From NCBI GenBank assembly GCA_028712885.1, contig JAQTPK010000019.1, positions 1-48,957 on the forward strand: DNA of 48,957 bases, written 5' to 3'. This document shows, in pieces, positions 6,644 through 15,847 of the stretch. Both the position numbers and the translations under genes were made by a program. How positions within the stretch are numbered: position 1 is the first letter of the stretch; every line of letters begins with the position of its first letter. The notes beneath the pieces were generated by a model, which worked only from the letters and a program-made list of their open reading frames with translations, was not told the origin of the DNA and did no database searches. Origin of the DNA: Syntrophales bacterium (GTDB lineage Bacteria; Desulfobacterota; Syntrophia; Syntrophales; UBA4778).

Positions 6644-8683
6644 TCAAGGCAAATCGCCCCGTTCCGTTCTTCCCTCCCGATTTCCCTTTTCGCGTCCGGC
6701 TCCTTCCGCCTTTCCCGCTCGCAACTGTTCTCCCCTGTACAGTAAAGCGAGCATGGTTATATCGTCCGACTGCGGCGCATCGCCTGCAAAATGCTGCACG
6801 TCCGCGACGATCTCCCGAACCATGTGCTCCGGGTGGGAATTCGCTAAAGCCCCTGAAAATTCGTACAATCGCTCTTCGGTATAGACCTTTTCCCCGGAAT
6901 TCATCGCCTCCGTTACGCCATCCGTGTAGAGCAGGAGGGCATCGCCGGGTTCCAGGCGCGTAGTATAAGTGAGATACGGGGATTCTTCAAAAACTCCGAG
7001 AAAGATTCCCTCCGGAAGAGGAAGCCACTCCGGCTTTCGGCCCGCGCGCAGCAAAAGCGGAGGGTTGTGGCCCGCGTTGGAATACTTCAGCTCGCCGGTC
7101 CGGAAATTCAGGATGCCGCAAAAATAGGTCAGGAACATTGTCGCTTCGTTTTCGATGCAGAGCTCTCTGTTCACCCTGGCGAGAGTTTCCGCAATATCCA
7201 CGTCCCGGCTGATGCTGCCCTTCATCAGGATTTTGGCCGCGGCCATGAACAGGGCGGCCGGCACTCCCTTTCCGGACACGTCCCCGATGGCGAAAAAGAG
7301 CTTTTCCTCGTCCAGCAGGAAGAAATCATAGAGGTCGCCTCCGACCTCGCGCGCCGGGACGAGCGTTGCGAATATATCGAATTCCTTCTTCTCGGGGAAA
7401 GGCGGAAACCGCTTCGGCAGGAAACTCATCTGGATCGTCCGGGCGATCTTCAGTTCGCTTTCCATCCGTTCCTTGGCCGCGGTCGCCTCCTTTAGATTGG
7501 CTATATACTCCTTCAGGGCCGCCTGCATGTTCTCGAACGACTCCGTCAGCTCGCCGACCTCATCCCCGGACCTCTCGCACGGCAGATCGACATCGAGATT
7601 CCCCTTTGCTATCTCGGACGTCGTCTCCGCGAGCCGCCGCAATGGACGCGTAATCTTATGGGAGATGGAGGTCACGACAAAAAACAGGAAGGCAAATCCG
7701 CCTATTCCTATTACCAGCACGATCCAGCTCAGGTTGCGGACGTCTGCGAAGAGCTCGTCCCCGGGAATGACGACGCCGATGGACCAGCCCGCCGAAGGGA
7801 GGGGAGCGTAATACATCCAGGCCTTTTTGCCCGTGAAATATTCCGGCACGGAAACAAACCCCTCCCCTCCGCGGATCATTTTCCTGCCTATCTCCCGAAG
7901 CTCGGTGTCGCCGGCATTTTCAGCCACGCTGAAGATGCTCTCCCGCATGATCATATCCTTATTGGGGTGGCTGACGAAGACGCCGTTGCGCGAGATGAGA
8001 AAAGCGAACCCGGTCCGGTAAATCTTCACCTTTGCCATTGTCTCCTTCAGCCAATCGAGAGACATGTCGGCCGTCACGACACCGGCAAACATCCGCCTCC
8101 CCCCTCCATTGCGGTAGAACGGCACGGAATAGGTGGACATCACAACGTTTCCGCCGCCCTCGTCGAAGTACGGCTCGCTCCATGCGGGCGCGCCCAATTC
8201 CCTGGGGATGAGATACCAGTCCCAGAGGGGATAATGGTAACCTTTCCCGCCCAGGTAGGATAATTTAAGACGATCCATATCCCGGCAATAGTACGGCGCA
8301 AAATATTGCCGCCGGGGGTCGCGGGAATAGGGTTCGAAGGCGACAGTCGACCCGAAGATATCGGGGTTCAATTTCACGATCCCCTCTATCTGCTTCAAAA
8401 GCTCCTTATCGCTGCAGTCGATGTATTCAAGGGAAGATGCAAGATATCGGGGCGCGTCGTCCACGCCGCGCAGGACGTTTTCTATCTGATGAGAGGTTGA
8501 CAGGGCAAGATTCTTCGCGTTTTCCTCGACATTTTTCATGACGAGATAACGGGATTCGCCGTAATTATACCCGAAAGCGATGAGGAAGATCATCGTCGTG
8601 CTCGCCAGGATGAACAGCGAGAGCTTGAAGGCGAGGCCCCTTTTTCTATTTTTTTCCGCTGCTCCCTGCATAAAACTCTTCAT
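6644..8683 (-). CDS. Cache-HAMP-SpoIIE (PP2C) phosphatase, RsbU-like
   Basis: Membrane sensor with an output serine phosphatase, 679 aa. There is a membrane segment at about 20-40, a periplasmic double-Cache domain (about 45-312; contains WSEPYFDEGGG and the SHPNKDMI region), a second segment at 318-340, HAMP (341-395), a short coiled coil, and a SpoIIE/PP2C domain (about 415-650). Metal-binding motifs GGDLYDFF, IGDVSGKGVPAALFMA and LLYTDGVTEA are intact, so the phosphatase should be active. Its expected substrate is the phosphorylated STAS protein encoded divergently at 10657. The start overlaps the end of the solute-binding-protein gene by 38 bases, which argues for co-translation. ATG at 8671 is an alternative start; neither has a strong ribosome site. 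Confidence 0.9.
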   Translation of the reverse strand: MKSFMQGAAEKNRKRGLAFKLSLFILASTTMIFLIAFGYNYGESRYLVMKNVEENAKNLALSTSHQIENVLRGVDDAPRYLASSLEYIDCSDKELLKQIEGIVKLNPDIFGSTVAFEPYSRDPRRQYFAPYYCRDMDRLKLSYLGGKGYHYPLWDWYLIPRELGAPAWSEPYFDEGGGNVVMSTYSVPFYRNGGGRRMFAGVVTADMSLDWLKETMAKVKIYRTGFAFLISRNGVFVSHPNKDMIMRESIFSVAENAGDTELREIGRKMIRGGEGFVSVPEYFTGKKAWMYYAPLPSAGWSIGVVIPGDELFADVRNLSWIVLVIGIGGFAFLFFVVTSISHKITRPLRRLAETTSEIAKGNLDVDLPCERSGDEVGELTESFENMQAALKEYIANLKEATAAKERMESELKIARTIQMSFLPKRFPPFPEKKEFDIFATLVPAREVGGDLYDFFLLDEEKLFFAIGDVSGKGVPAALFMAAAKILMKGSISRDVDIAETLARVNRELCIENEATMFLTYFCGILNFRTGELKYSNAGHNPPLLLRAGRKPEWLPLPEGIFLGVFEESPYLTYTTRLEPGDALLLYTDGVTEAMNSGEKVYTEERLYEFSGALANSHPEHMVREIVADVQHFAGDAPQSDDITMLALLYRGEQLRAGKAEGAGREKGNREGRTERGDLP

Positions 8684-9647
8684 ATGGAGGAATTCTGCTG
8701 ATCAGACCGCGTAAGCGTAGCTCCCGGGCAACAGTCATATAGTCCTTCTCGGAGAGCGTCCCTATTGACGTTCCCCTGTCCGCCGGAACGATTATTTCCT
8801 TGATCCGGCCCAGCATCCATTTCTGGTGAGGCCGGCTGGTGTTGATTCTGGCTTCCTCGACATACTTCATGACTATGTTGAGGGCCTCTTCCGGGTGGGC
8901 GAAGGCGTAATTCCATCCTTCGATGGACGCCCTGGCGAAACGGCGGACCAGGTCCGGATTCTTTTTCCAGGTCTCTTCCAGGCAGTAGATGCCGTCCTCG
9001 GGAAAATTGAAATCATTGCCGTTGAAAAAGAACGTCGTCAGCTCGTCTTCATTGACCCCGGCGCTCATGATGGAATGGTATTCGTTGTACCACATTGCGG
9101 AAGCCGCATCGACGCCGCCCCTCAGAAACAGGTTCAGGGTGTAAGCTTGGGGAATTATTTTGACTTTAATATTCTGTTTCCTGAAAAAGGCCAGCGGCTG
9201 CAGACTGAAATTCGGCCAGAGGCTGACCCTTTTCCCCTGCAGGTCCCCGGCGTTCTGAATGCCGCTCGATTTTTTCGCCACGATCATAAAACCGGAGCGC
9301 TGCACTATTTGCGCGATATTGACCAGTCTGGGTCCCTTTGAAGACTGCTGGACGGCTTCCGCGAGGAACATCGTGGCGAACATGGTCTTTCTCCCGGACA
9401 GCATCGTGTCGGAGGGCATTTCGGGACCTCCGCGCAGGATCGTCACGTCAAGACCGTATTTCTCGTAAATTCCCTTTTCCTTGGCGGTGTAGTAGCCCGC
9501 AAACTGTGCCTGGGGGAACCATTGGGGCAAAAAAGTCACTTTCTGAAGGTGCGCGGCCGAAGCCGGCGAGGCGAAGATGAAAAAGGCCGTAAAGAATAGA
9601 ATCCAGCCAAAGCTGTACTGCGGGTTGAACCTTCGGGACAATCTCAA
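8646..9647 (-). CDS. NMT1/SsuA-like periplasmic solute-binding protein (no cognate transporter)
   Basis: Predicted exported binding protein, 333 aa. A signal peptide (about residues 12-31, ending ASPASAA) precedes an NMT1/THI5-like domain: the VTFLPQWFPQAQFAGYYTA motif is a hallmark of this subgroup, followed by EKGIYEKYGLDVTI and a GGPEMPSD loop. Transporters of this type normally carry permease and ATPase genes next door; none is present here. Instead the gene overlaps the Cache-SpoIIE phosphatase, so the protein may present a ligand to that sensor. The start is TTG with GGAAGGAA upstream. It lies 34 bases after the DsbC-like gene on the same strand, consistent with a three-gene operon. Confidence 0.85.
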   Translation of the reverse strand: MRLSRRFNPQYSFGWILFFTAFFIFASPASAAHLQKVTFLPQWFPQAQFAGYYTAKEKGIYEKYGLDVTILRGGPEMPSDTMLSGRKTMFATMFLAEAVQQSSKGPRLVNIAQIVQRSGFMIVAKKSSGIQNAGDLQGKRVSLWPNFSLQPLAFFRKQNIKVKIIPQAYTLNLFLRGGVDAASAMWYNEYHSIMSAGVNEDELTTFFFNGNDFNFPEDGIYCLEETWKKNPDLVRRFARASIEGWNYAFAHPEEALNIVMKYVEEARINTSRPHQKWMLGRIKEIIVPADRGTSIGTLSEKDYMTVARELRLRGLISRIPPYEEFYAGSSGKK

Positions 9648-9681
9648 TTCCGTAACTGTTCCTTCCGGATATTTAGATTTT

Positions 9682-10401
9682 TTATGGAAAATACGTTGCC
9701 GGCGGAGGATTATCCGGCCCGAGCAGTCTCTCGAGCATCTCCATATCCGCGCCCATGACCGCCTGTCCGTTGATAAGAAAATAAGGCGTACTCCGTACTC
9801 CGGCCCGCGCCAGGATTTCCTGATCGGATCTGATTTTCTGCTTCACCTCTTTCGCGCCGCACGCCTTGAACTTCATGTCGTCCAGCCCGCCGGTCATAGC
9901 TTTATCATAAGCCGCCGCCTTATCTTTGGCGCACAGAATATACTCGATCTTTGCTTCCGATTCCGGAGAGAAGGGCATGAAGAAGATGTAACGGGTCAGA
10001 TCCTTTTTCCGGGAAAGGAAATCGGAGCTTTTGCGACAATACTGGCAGTCGGGATTTGTAATTTCCACCACGATCGTCTTGCCTTCTCCGATCTTCAAAG
10101 CCTTATCCAGCGGAAGCTGTCTGAGACGGGCGGCGATCAGAAGGCTCATTTTCTCCCGCGTGAGGTTTTTCATCTCTTTTGAAACGATGTCTCCGACGAT
10201 GATCTTTTCCGAATCGGGGCTGTAGTACAGAATTCTCCCCGGCACTACTACTTCGTAAAGCCCCTTGATTTCAGACGGCGAAATGCTCTGGAAGGGGATA
10301 TCGGGAAAATTCTTTTTTAAAGATTCTTCCGGGGTCATGGCGGCGGCGACGGTCGAAACCAGGAGGGCCAGAACCGTCAGAACGACGGCTGATATTTTCA
10401 T
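9682..10401 (-). CDS. DsbC-like periplasmic thiol:disulfide isomerase
   Basis: Exported thioredoxin-fold protein, 239 aa, predicted to reduce or isomerise disulfides in the periplasm. A signal peptide (residues 1-20) ends at VAAA. The N-terminal part (about 22-85) resembles the DsbC/DsbG dimerisation domain. The redox motif is CQYC in TNPDCQYCRKS, and a second cysteine pair (LCAKD and KACGAK) matches the structural disulfide of DsbC. The cis-proline loop RSTPYFLINGQ is present. The ATG at 10401 has AAAGGA eight bases upstream; an in-frame extension to 10857 covers the region divergent to the STAS gene and is rejected. No DsbD-like partner is in the window. The solute-binding-protein gene follows. 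Confidence 0.85.
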   Translation of the reverse strand: MKISAVVLTVLALLVSTVAAAMTPEESLKKNFPDIPFQSISPSEIKGLYEVVVPGRILYYSPDSEKIIVGDIVSKEMKNLTREKMSLLIAARLRQLPLDKALKIGEGKTIVVEITNPDCQYCRKSSDFLSRKKDLTRYIFFMPFSPESEAKIEYILCAKDKAAAYDKAMTGGLDDMKFKACGAKEVKQKIRSDQEILARAGVRSTPYFLINGQAVMGADMEMLERLLGPDNPPPATYFP

Positions 10402-10480
10402 TTGAAGTCCTTTCCTTGGATGTCGCAAAGCGGACCAAATGTATAGGTAATGCAGCCATAATGCAAACAGAAGATTGGGA

Positions 10481-10565
10481 CGGGCATCCAAGGCATTGGG
10501 CATCAGGAGCTTAAGGTGTAATCTGATTGTTGACCTGAAGCCCAACGCCCGACACCCAACGCCCG
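10481..10565. repeat. Mosaic hairpin element in the divergent dsbC/STAS gap
   Basis: The left arm (10481-10507) and the complement of the right arm (10534-10565) share the words CGGGC, TTGGG and CATCAGG/CTTCAGG, giving an imperfect 26-30 base stem. A short T run follows the right arm on the plus strand. It lies between the two divergent halves of the partner-switching module, so it may also influence their promoters. Confidence 0.5.
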
Positions 10566-10656
10566 TTTTTCGCAGTCTTGACACTGTTTCGGAACTGTGA
10601 GAAAGAAAAGCCGCCGTATTACAGCTGCGTTTCCAGCAAACCGGAAGGGAGAAATC

Positions 10657-10989
10657 ATGGAGATCAACTCGGAAAAAATCAGGAATTGCGTAGTAGTTTC
10701 CGTAAAGGGAAAAATCGATGCCGTGACTTCCCCGGATTTTGAAAAAAGCCTTTCCGAACTTATTGGAAAAGGCGAAAAGATCATCGTCATGGATCTGGGA
10801 TCGCTTGAGTACATCAGCAGCGCAGGCCTTCGCAGCATCCTGGCTACGGCAAAACACCTGAAACCCATAGACGGCAAGCTGCTCTTTGCCGGTCTTCAGG
10901 GTCCGGTTAAAGACGTGTTCAGAATCTCCGGATTCGCGTCTATTTTTCAGATATTCGACAGCCGGGACGAAGCCCTCCAGCAGCTCTGA
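10657..10989 (+). CDS. STAS-domain anti-sigma factor antagonist (RsbV/SpoIIAA-like)
   Basis: Cytoplasmic partner-switching protein, 110 aa, covering a single STAS domain. The region around the phosphorylatable serine reads LEYISSAGLRSIL, matching the conserved site of SpoIIAA/RsbV. When unphosphorylated it should bind the kinase encoded three bases downstream and release that kinase's target. The divergent SpoIIE phosphatase is the obvious enzyme to remove the phosphate. The ATG at 10657 is preferred because GGAAGGGAG precedes it; an upstream ATG at 10597 would add 20 residues outside the domain. A TTGACA at 10578-10583 could be a -35 box, but no good -10 follows. Confidence 0.92.
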   Translation: MEINSEKIRNCVVVSVKGKIDAVTSPDFEKSLSELIGKGEKIIVMDLGSLEYISSAGLRSILATAKHLKPIDGKLLFAGLQGPVKDVFRISGFASIFQIFDSRDEALQQL

Positions 10990-10992
10990 CCC

Positions 10993-11436
10993 ATGCGGAC
11001 CTCCGCCGTTAAATCACTGATTTTGCCGGCAAAAATCGAAAACCTGCACGGGTGTATCGATTTCGTGGCTGCCTGCGCCGCCGGACAGGGCTTCGGCAAG
11101 CGCCGCATCAGCGAAATCCGTCTGGCGCTGGAGGAGGTCCTGGTCAACATAATCAATTATGCCTACTCCGACCGTCCGGAAACCGGCGACATAGAAATCG
11201 CCTGCCGCCGGACCGGCGAAAACGCCCTGGAAATTGAAATAATCGATTCAGGCGCACCGTTCGACATGCTGGCATCCAAAGAACCTGATACAGAGGCGGA
11301 GATCCCGGACCGGCAGATCGGGGGTCTGGGCATCTTCTTTGTCAAGCAGATCATGAACGGCATCCGTTACGCGCGTGAGGGCGGCAGAAACAAATTGACG
11401 CTCACGGCCGAAAGCGCGGGACAGCTGTCCGCCTGA
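10993..11436 (+). CDS. RsbW-like serine kinase/anti-sigma factor (HATPase)
   Basis: GHKL-type kinase, 147 aa, of the RsbW/SpoIIAB family. It phosphorylates the antagonist when ATP is high and otherwise sequesters a sigma factor or other target. The N box EEVLVNIINYAY, the G1 motif IIDSGAPFD and the G2 motif GGLGIFFVKQI are intact. It begins three bases after the STAS gene stop, so the two form an operon. No sigma factor of the SigB/SigF type is adjacent; the nearest sigma gene is the RpoD-like gene at 16489, which is not a usual target. The controlled partner may be elsewhere or may not be a sigma factor. Confidence 0.9.
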   Translation: MRTSAVKSLILPAKIENLHGCIDFVAACAAGQGFGKRRISEIRLALEEVLVNIINYAYSDRPETGDIEIACRRTGENALEIEIIDSGAPFDMLASKEPDTEAEIPDRQIGGLGIFFVKQIMNGIRYAREGGRNKLTLTAESAGQLSA

Positions 11437-11461
11437 GAAAACAATTCGTCATCCGCGGTGA

Positions 11462-11476
11462 GTCCGGATTCCGGAC
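11462..11476. terminator. Short hairpin between convergent genes
   Basis: GTCCGG and CCGGAC pair around an ATT loop in the 76-base gap between the convergent kinase and AAA+ regulator genes. There is no clear T tract, so terminator function is only suggested by position. Confidence 0.3.
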
Positions 11477-11512
11477 AGGCGGACACGGCTGCGGCGGAAA
11501 GTGATGGGGATT

Positions 11513-12757
11513 TTATTCCCGGCCGGACGCTTCAAGCAGGTCGAGCTGCTTCATTTTCTTGCGCAGACCCTCGCGGCTCATCCCCAGAATGCGTGCGGCT
11601 TTCGATTTGTTGCCCTGCGATTCCTGCAGCGCCCTCTCGACGGCGGTACGCTCAGATTCCCGCAGGGTGAGGCCTGCGCCTTTTGCCGGTGTGCCCGCGC
11701 CGGCATTCCTTACCTCTTCGGAGAGGTCCTCTTTCGAGATAACGTCGCCGTAAGCCAGCGCCACCGCCCTTTCCACTTCATTTCTGAGCTCCCGTACGTT
11801 TCCGGGCCATTCATAGTCTATCAGGGCTGCCAGTGCTTCCGGACTGAATCTCAGCGGTCCTTTGCCCATTTCCCTGGAGAAATTTTCGAGAAAGGATTTC
11901 AGAAGAACGGTTACATCCCCCCTGCGTTCCCGCAAGGGCGGAATGTTAAGGTGCACGACATTCAGACGGTATAGAAGATCTTTGCGGAAGCGCTTCTTTT
12001 CCAACTCTTCTTTCAGGTCCCGGTTGGTTGCCGCGACGATGCGCACGTCGACGGGGATCGTTTTCCTCCCCCCTACTCTCTCAAACTCCCTCTCCTCGAT
12101 GACGCGGAGGATCTTGGCCTGGCAGGAAGGCGCCAGTTCCCCGATTTCGTCCAGGAATAACGTTCCTCCGTCAGCCGATTCTATCCTGCCGATTCTTTTC
12201 TCCACGCCGGTGGCCACCCCCTTTTCGATCCCGAAGATCTCGCTTTCGTAAATTGATTCGGGAATGGCCGAGCAATTTACCGCGACAAAAGGCTTGTGGC
12301 TCCTTCCGCTGTTATAATGGATCGCCTTAGCAATCAGTTCCTTGCCCGTGCCGGTCTCTCCGGTAATCATCACATTGATGGGAAGATCCGCTATTTTTTC
12401 AACCTGCTCCATTATCTGTTTCATCTGCCGGCTTGCCCCCAGGATCCGGGACGGAGAAAACCTCTCGCGCAGACCCTTCTTGAGGACGATATTCTCCCGC
12501 GCAAGTATTTCCTTGGCCCGGGACAGATCCGCCTGCGCCGCCCGGAGGTTCTCGATAATGCCGGACAGATGGAATTCCCTTGCCTCCACCTGGACCATCA
12601 TCATCCCGAATGCTTCCGCCAGATCGCTTATGGTTTCCGGGTACGATCCTGTTTTTGTGAGCTCGAACAATTCGTTCGCCTTGGCATAGCGGCCGCTGGA
12701 AATAAGATTGCATAATTCCAGGAGGTACTTCAGAAGCTCTTCCGTTTTGCGGTTCAT
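11513..12757 (-). CDS. AAA+ sigma54-activator-like regulator with altered GAFTGA loop
   Basis: NtrC-family protein, 414 aa. An N-terminal region (about 1-115) of unknown type with coiled-coil character precedes the AAA+ domain: Walker A GETGTGKE, Walker B GTLFLDEIGELA, and sensor/arginine regions RIVAATNRDL and FRKDLLYRLNV. A Fis-type helix-turn-helix (NKSKAARILGMSREGLRKK) closes the protein. The L1 loop that contacts sigma54 normally reads GAFTGA; here it is GVATGV in FGIEKGVATGVEKRIG. There is no receiver domain. The ATG at 12757 is chosen because AGGAGGG lies between it and the upstream in-frame ATG at 12781. It follows the hybrid kinase gene on the same strand by 167 bases, suggesting a functional pair. 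Confidence 0.88.
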   Translation of the reverse strand: MNRKTEELLKYLLELCNLISSGRYAKANELFELTKTGSYPETISDLAEAFGMMMVQVEAREFHLSGIIENLRAAQADLSRAKEILARENIVLKKGLRERFSPSRILGASRQMKQIMEQVEKIADLPINVMITGETGTGKELIAKAIHYNSGRSHKPFVAVNCSAIPESIYESEIFGIEKGVATGVEKRIGRIESADGGTLFLDEIGELAPSCQAKILRVIEEREFERVGGRKTIPVDVRIVAATNRDLKEELEKKRFRKDLLYRLNVVHLNIPPLRERRGDVTVLLKSFLENFSREMGKGPLRFSPEALAALIDYEWPGNVRELRNEVERAVALAYGDVISKEDLSEEVRNAGAGTPAKGAGLTLRESERTAVERALQESQGNKSKAARILGMSREGLRKKMKQLDLLEASGRE

Positions 12758-12924
12758 GTCGAATTTTTTCCCTCCTGTCATTTCCCGATCCCGGCTTTGC
12801 CGCAGGACAGTCCTTTCTTTTTGCCCACTCGTTCCCGCCCGTTTCTTCCGTGCCGATTTCTTAATACAGAACCGAAGGGGATGCAATTCGAAACAGCTTC
12901 CGCAGGGACCGGGTAATTTGTCAA

Positions 12925-15762
12925 TCAAGGGCTCGGCATAACCTTTTGCGGGACGCGATCGAGGACCTCCCGGATTTTCCTGGACAGTTCGGAGATTGAG
13001 AATGGTTTCTGGATGAACGCGGCGGCTTCCGCCCGAATCAGCCCGGATATTTCAGAATCCACGCTGTATCCGCTGGCGAACATCGCCCTTGCTCCCGGCT
13101 TCATCTTCCTGATTTCCTTCAGGACTTCTATTCCCCCCAGGCCCGGCATGATCACATCCATCATGATAAGATCGATTTCGCGGCCGGCTTCCCTGTACAG
13201 CCTGATTGCTTCCATGCCGTTTTTCGCGCATTTGACGGTGTAACCCAGCGACTCCAGCATCCCCCTCTCCACCTCCAGAACGGCGGCTTCGTCGTCCACA
13301 AGCAGGATCGTCCCCTGCCCGCTGATGGGAACCTCCTCGGTCCGCATGCCGGTCTGGACTTTTTCCCCGGTTGCGGGCAGGTACATCGAAAACGTGCTGC
13401 CGCGGCCCTTCAGGCTTTCCACGGCAATAAAGCCCCCGTGCCCCTTTACTATACCGTAAACCATGGCAAGACCCAGGCCCGTTCCCCGTCCCTTCTCCTT
13501 GGTCGTGAAGAAAGGCTCGAAAATGCGGTCGATAATTTCCTTGTCCATGCCGGTCCCGGTGTCTTTTACGGTTATCAGCACAAAACGGCCGGGGACTGCT
13601 CCGTGGAGCTTCGCTTCCTGCTCCTTAAGAATTTTGTTTTCCAGGGAGACATACAGTTCTCCTCCGTCGGGCATCGCCTGCCCGGCATTGACATACAAAT
13701 TGAGAAAAACCTGCTCCATCTGGCACCTGTCGGCCGTTACCGTCCAGATGTCGTCTGCGTACTTGTGATTGATTGTTATCTGTTTTTTTGTCCGGCCGAA
13801 CATGGCAAGGCTTTTTTCCACTATCTCCTTCAGATCGGTCGGAATCATCTCGTATCCGCCGCCGCGGGCGAACCCGAGCATCTGCTTTGTCAGGGAGGCG
13901 CCGCTGCGGACCTGCTCTTCGATGCTCCTGAGTTTTTCGAGATGGGGATGCCCCGGCTCGATACCTCTCAGCATGAGAGAGGCGCAACCCTGGATGCCCA
14001 TGAGGAGGTTATTGAAATCGTGGGCAATTCCGCCCGCCAGGGTTCCAAGTGCCTCCAGCTTCTGAGCCTGCAGCAGTTTTTTCTGGAGCTCATAGCTCTC
14101 CGTGATGTCGCGAAAAATCCCCACCACACCGATCACGTCCCCGTCATCGTTCAGATTCGGGCCTCCGCTCAGGCTGAAATACCTGGGGGTTCCGTCTTTG
14201 TGAATCATTGTCCCGGTCAGATCCATGACCGTCTTCCGCCCGTCCCGTGCTTTTTTGAAATTCCGCATGTACTCAGGAACAGCGTCTTTCGACACGAACT
14301 CGGTAAAATTCCTGCCGATCACGTCTTCCCGGAGATGGCCGAGGATCCTCTCCCAGGCGGGATTCACGTATGTAAAATTGCCCTGCCGGTCGGTCATGTA
14401 TATTATGTCCGGAGCGGATTCACTCAGAGAACGGAAGCGTTCCTCGCTTTCTCGGACTTTGCGATATGCCAGCGAAAGATGGATATTCGAGGCGACCTGG
14501 GGCGCTATGCCCATCAGCAGGCTGATATCGCTCTGGGCAAACTTGCCCGACCCGCTCCGGCTGGCGATCATGACCCCGAGGGATTCCTTCCCGAACACTA
14601 TCGGAATGCAGATGAAGGCAGCGGTCCCCGCCAGCGCGGCAAACTCCCGGTCACGCTCGGAGCAATTCGCCGCGGTTGAATCGAGCAGCTTCGGGAGCCG
14701 GCTGTTGAAAGCCCTGCTGAGAGAGCATTGCCCTTCCGGCCCTTCCAGGGTAAATTGAATGCGCCGCAACTGCCCATCCCGGCCCGGATCGAGCCCGTGT
14801 CCCTCCACAAACTCAAGGCCGCCCCGGCGGTCCGCCAGCAGGATCAGGACCCTGTCGAAAGACAGATATCGGCCCAGGGCCTTCGTTACGAGCTTGAGAA
14901 GATCGTTAACCGGGAGGACAAAGGCCGCCGACTGGCCGATTTCGCGAATAAGTTGAATTTCATTATATCTTTCATTCATCTGCTCAATGAGCTGTTCCGC
15001 CGCGTCGCTCTGGGCCTCGATGCTCGACAGCCATTCATTCTTCTCTGTCATCTCCTTGGCAAGACTGAATAAAATAAAAGCAAACAAGACGGCTGTCAGG
15101 GCCGGAAGTCCCCAGGACGGGAAGAAAATAAAGGAGACCGTAACCAGGATCAGGCCGAAGGGGACGGTCAGGTTGCGGACGCGCCTCCATTTCGAAGACA
15201 GGGGTTCGTGCCAGCTGAGTATGTACCGGCATAGATCGCCTCCCCGGTGAATGCACTCCGGGTGTTCGATATCAGCTTTTTTATTCAGAAAAATATTGGG
15301 TACGCTCTCCAGTATCCCCATCCGGTTCCGGCACTGGTAATTTTTCTCTTCTATGCCGGGGAAGGGGACAGCCCTTACCTCGATACTGTTGCTGGAGAGC
15401 TTTCGGATTTTCAGTGAAGAGGACCGGGTGACGGTTGAGGCGAATTTTTCGAGAATGCTGTAAGCGGCAAAAGGCGTCAGGAGCCCCAGAAGATATTTCC
15501 GAAGCAGTCCGTAGCTTTCCGCCTCCGACGTATATCGGCCCGCTTTCCTGGCGATCTCCGGATCGCCGGTCATCTCGTCCAGGGCCTGGTGAAACCGGTC
15601 CGCCTGGCCCTGGGTGAGCCAATGCGCATGGTCTTCTATTTCGAAGGAAGTGATCCCCGCGCGCTTCAGTAATATTTCAATATCGACACCGGGATGATGA
15701 GCGCGGAGATACTCGATGTACGATCTGAAAACCCTGCTGTTGTATAGAGCCTTCTCGTCCAG
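12925..15762 (-). CDS. Hybrid sensor histidine kinase (cysteine-motif sensor-TM-GAF-PAS-HisKA-HATPase-REC), probable CTG start
   Basis: Membrane-linked hybrid kinase, about 945 aa if started at the CTG at 15762. The N-terminal sensor (about 1-175) ends in a cysteine motif [18 protein letters not shown] that resembles V4R/4-vinyl-reductase-like ligand domains (tentative). Two membrane segments follow (about 190-235), then GAF (about 285-435), PAS (about 440-555), HisKA with phospho-acceptor H581 in GGIAHDFNN, a HATPase with DTGTGM and GTGLGLAMV, and a receiver with MMDVIMPG. The first ATG (15573) would cut into the sensor: coding-like sequence ([17 protein letters not shown]) continues 63 codons upstream with no ATG, GTG or TTG. 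A GGGAGG sits six bases before CTG at 15762. The likely partner is the AAA+ regulator downstream. Confidence 0.85.
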   Translation of the reverse strand: MDEKALYNSRVFRSYIEYLRAHHPGVDIEILLKRAGITSFEIEDHAHWLTQGQADRFHQALDEMTGDPEIARKAGRYTSEAESYGLLRKYLLGLLTPFAAYSILEKFASTVTRSSSLKIRKLSSNSIEVRAVPFPGIEEKNYQCRNRMGILESVPNIFLNKKADIEHPECIHRGGDLCRYILSWHEPLSSKWRRVRNLTVPFGLILVTVSFIFFPSWGLPALTAVLFAFILFSLAKEMTEKNEWLSSIEAQSDAAEQLIEQMNERYNEIQLIREIGQSAAFVLPVNDLLKLVTKALGRYLSFDRVLILLADRRGGLEFVEGHGLDPGRDGQLRRIQFTLEGPEGQCSLSRAFNSRLPKLLDSTAANCSERDREFAALAGTAAFICIPIVFGKESLGVMIASRSGSGKFAQSDISLLMGIAPQVASNIHLSLAYRKVRESEERFRSLSESAPDIIYMTDRQGNFTYVNPAWERILGHLREDVIGRNFTEFVSKDAVPEYMRNFKKARDGRKTVMDLTGTMIHKDGTPRYFSLSGGPNLNDDGDVIGVVGIFRDITESYELQKKLLQAQKLEALGTLAGGIAHDFNNLLMGIQGCASLMLRGIEPGHPHLEKLRSIEEQVRSGASLTKQMLGFARGGGYEMIPTDLKEIVEKSLAMFGRTKKQITINHKYADDIWTVTADRCQMEQVFLNLYVNAGQAMPDGGELYVSLENKILKEQEAKLHGAVPGRFVLITVKDTGTGMDKEIIDRIFEPFFTTKEKGRGTGLGLAMVYGIVKGHGGFIAVESLKGRGSTFSMYLPATGEKVQTGMRTEEVPISGQGTILLVDDEAAVLEVERGMLESLGYTVKCAKNGMEAIRLYREAGREIDLIMMDVIMPGLGGIEVLKEIRKMKPGARAMFASGYSVDSEISGLIRAEAAAFIQKPFSISELSRKIREVLDRVPQKVMPSP

Positions 15763-15805
15763 AACCGACCTCCCCCCGGGCTGTCGCGGGAAACAGGAAT
15801 CTGCT

Positions 15806-15822
15806 ATTCTTACTTAAAGAAT
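15806..15822. promoter_or_regulatory. Candidate operator between hybrid kinase and YgbA-family gene
   Basis: ATTCTT and AAGAAT form an inverted repeat around ACTTA in the 85-base divergent gap. It is well placed to control one or both genes. It does not match the NsrR, HcpR or DNR consensus as I know them. Confidence 0.3.
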
Positions 15823-15847
15823 CGGTAATCCGGGGGAAATATTGAGT

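Noticed and set aside
10578-10606. TTGACA upstream of the STAS gene as a full promoter
   Set aside because: No acceptable -10 box at 16-18 bases; only the -35-like word is present.
10402-10857. 152-codon extension of the DsbC-like protein
   Set aside because: It covers the divergent promoter region and part of the STAS gene; the signal peptide starts at 10401 with its own ribosome site.
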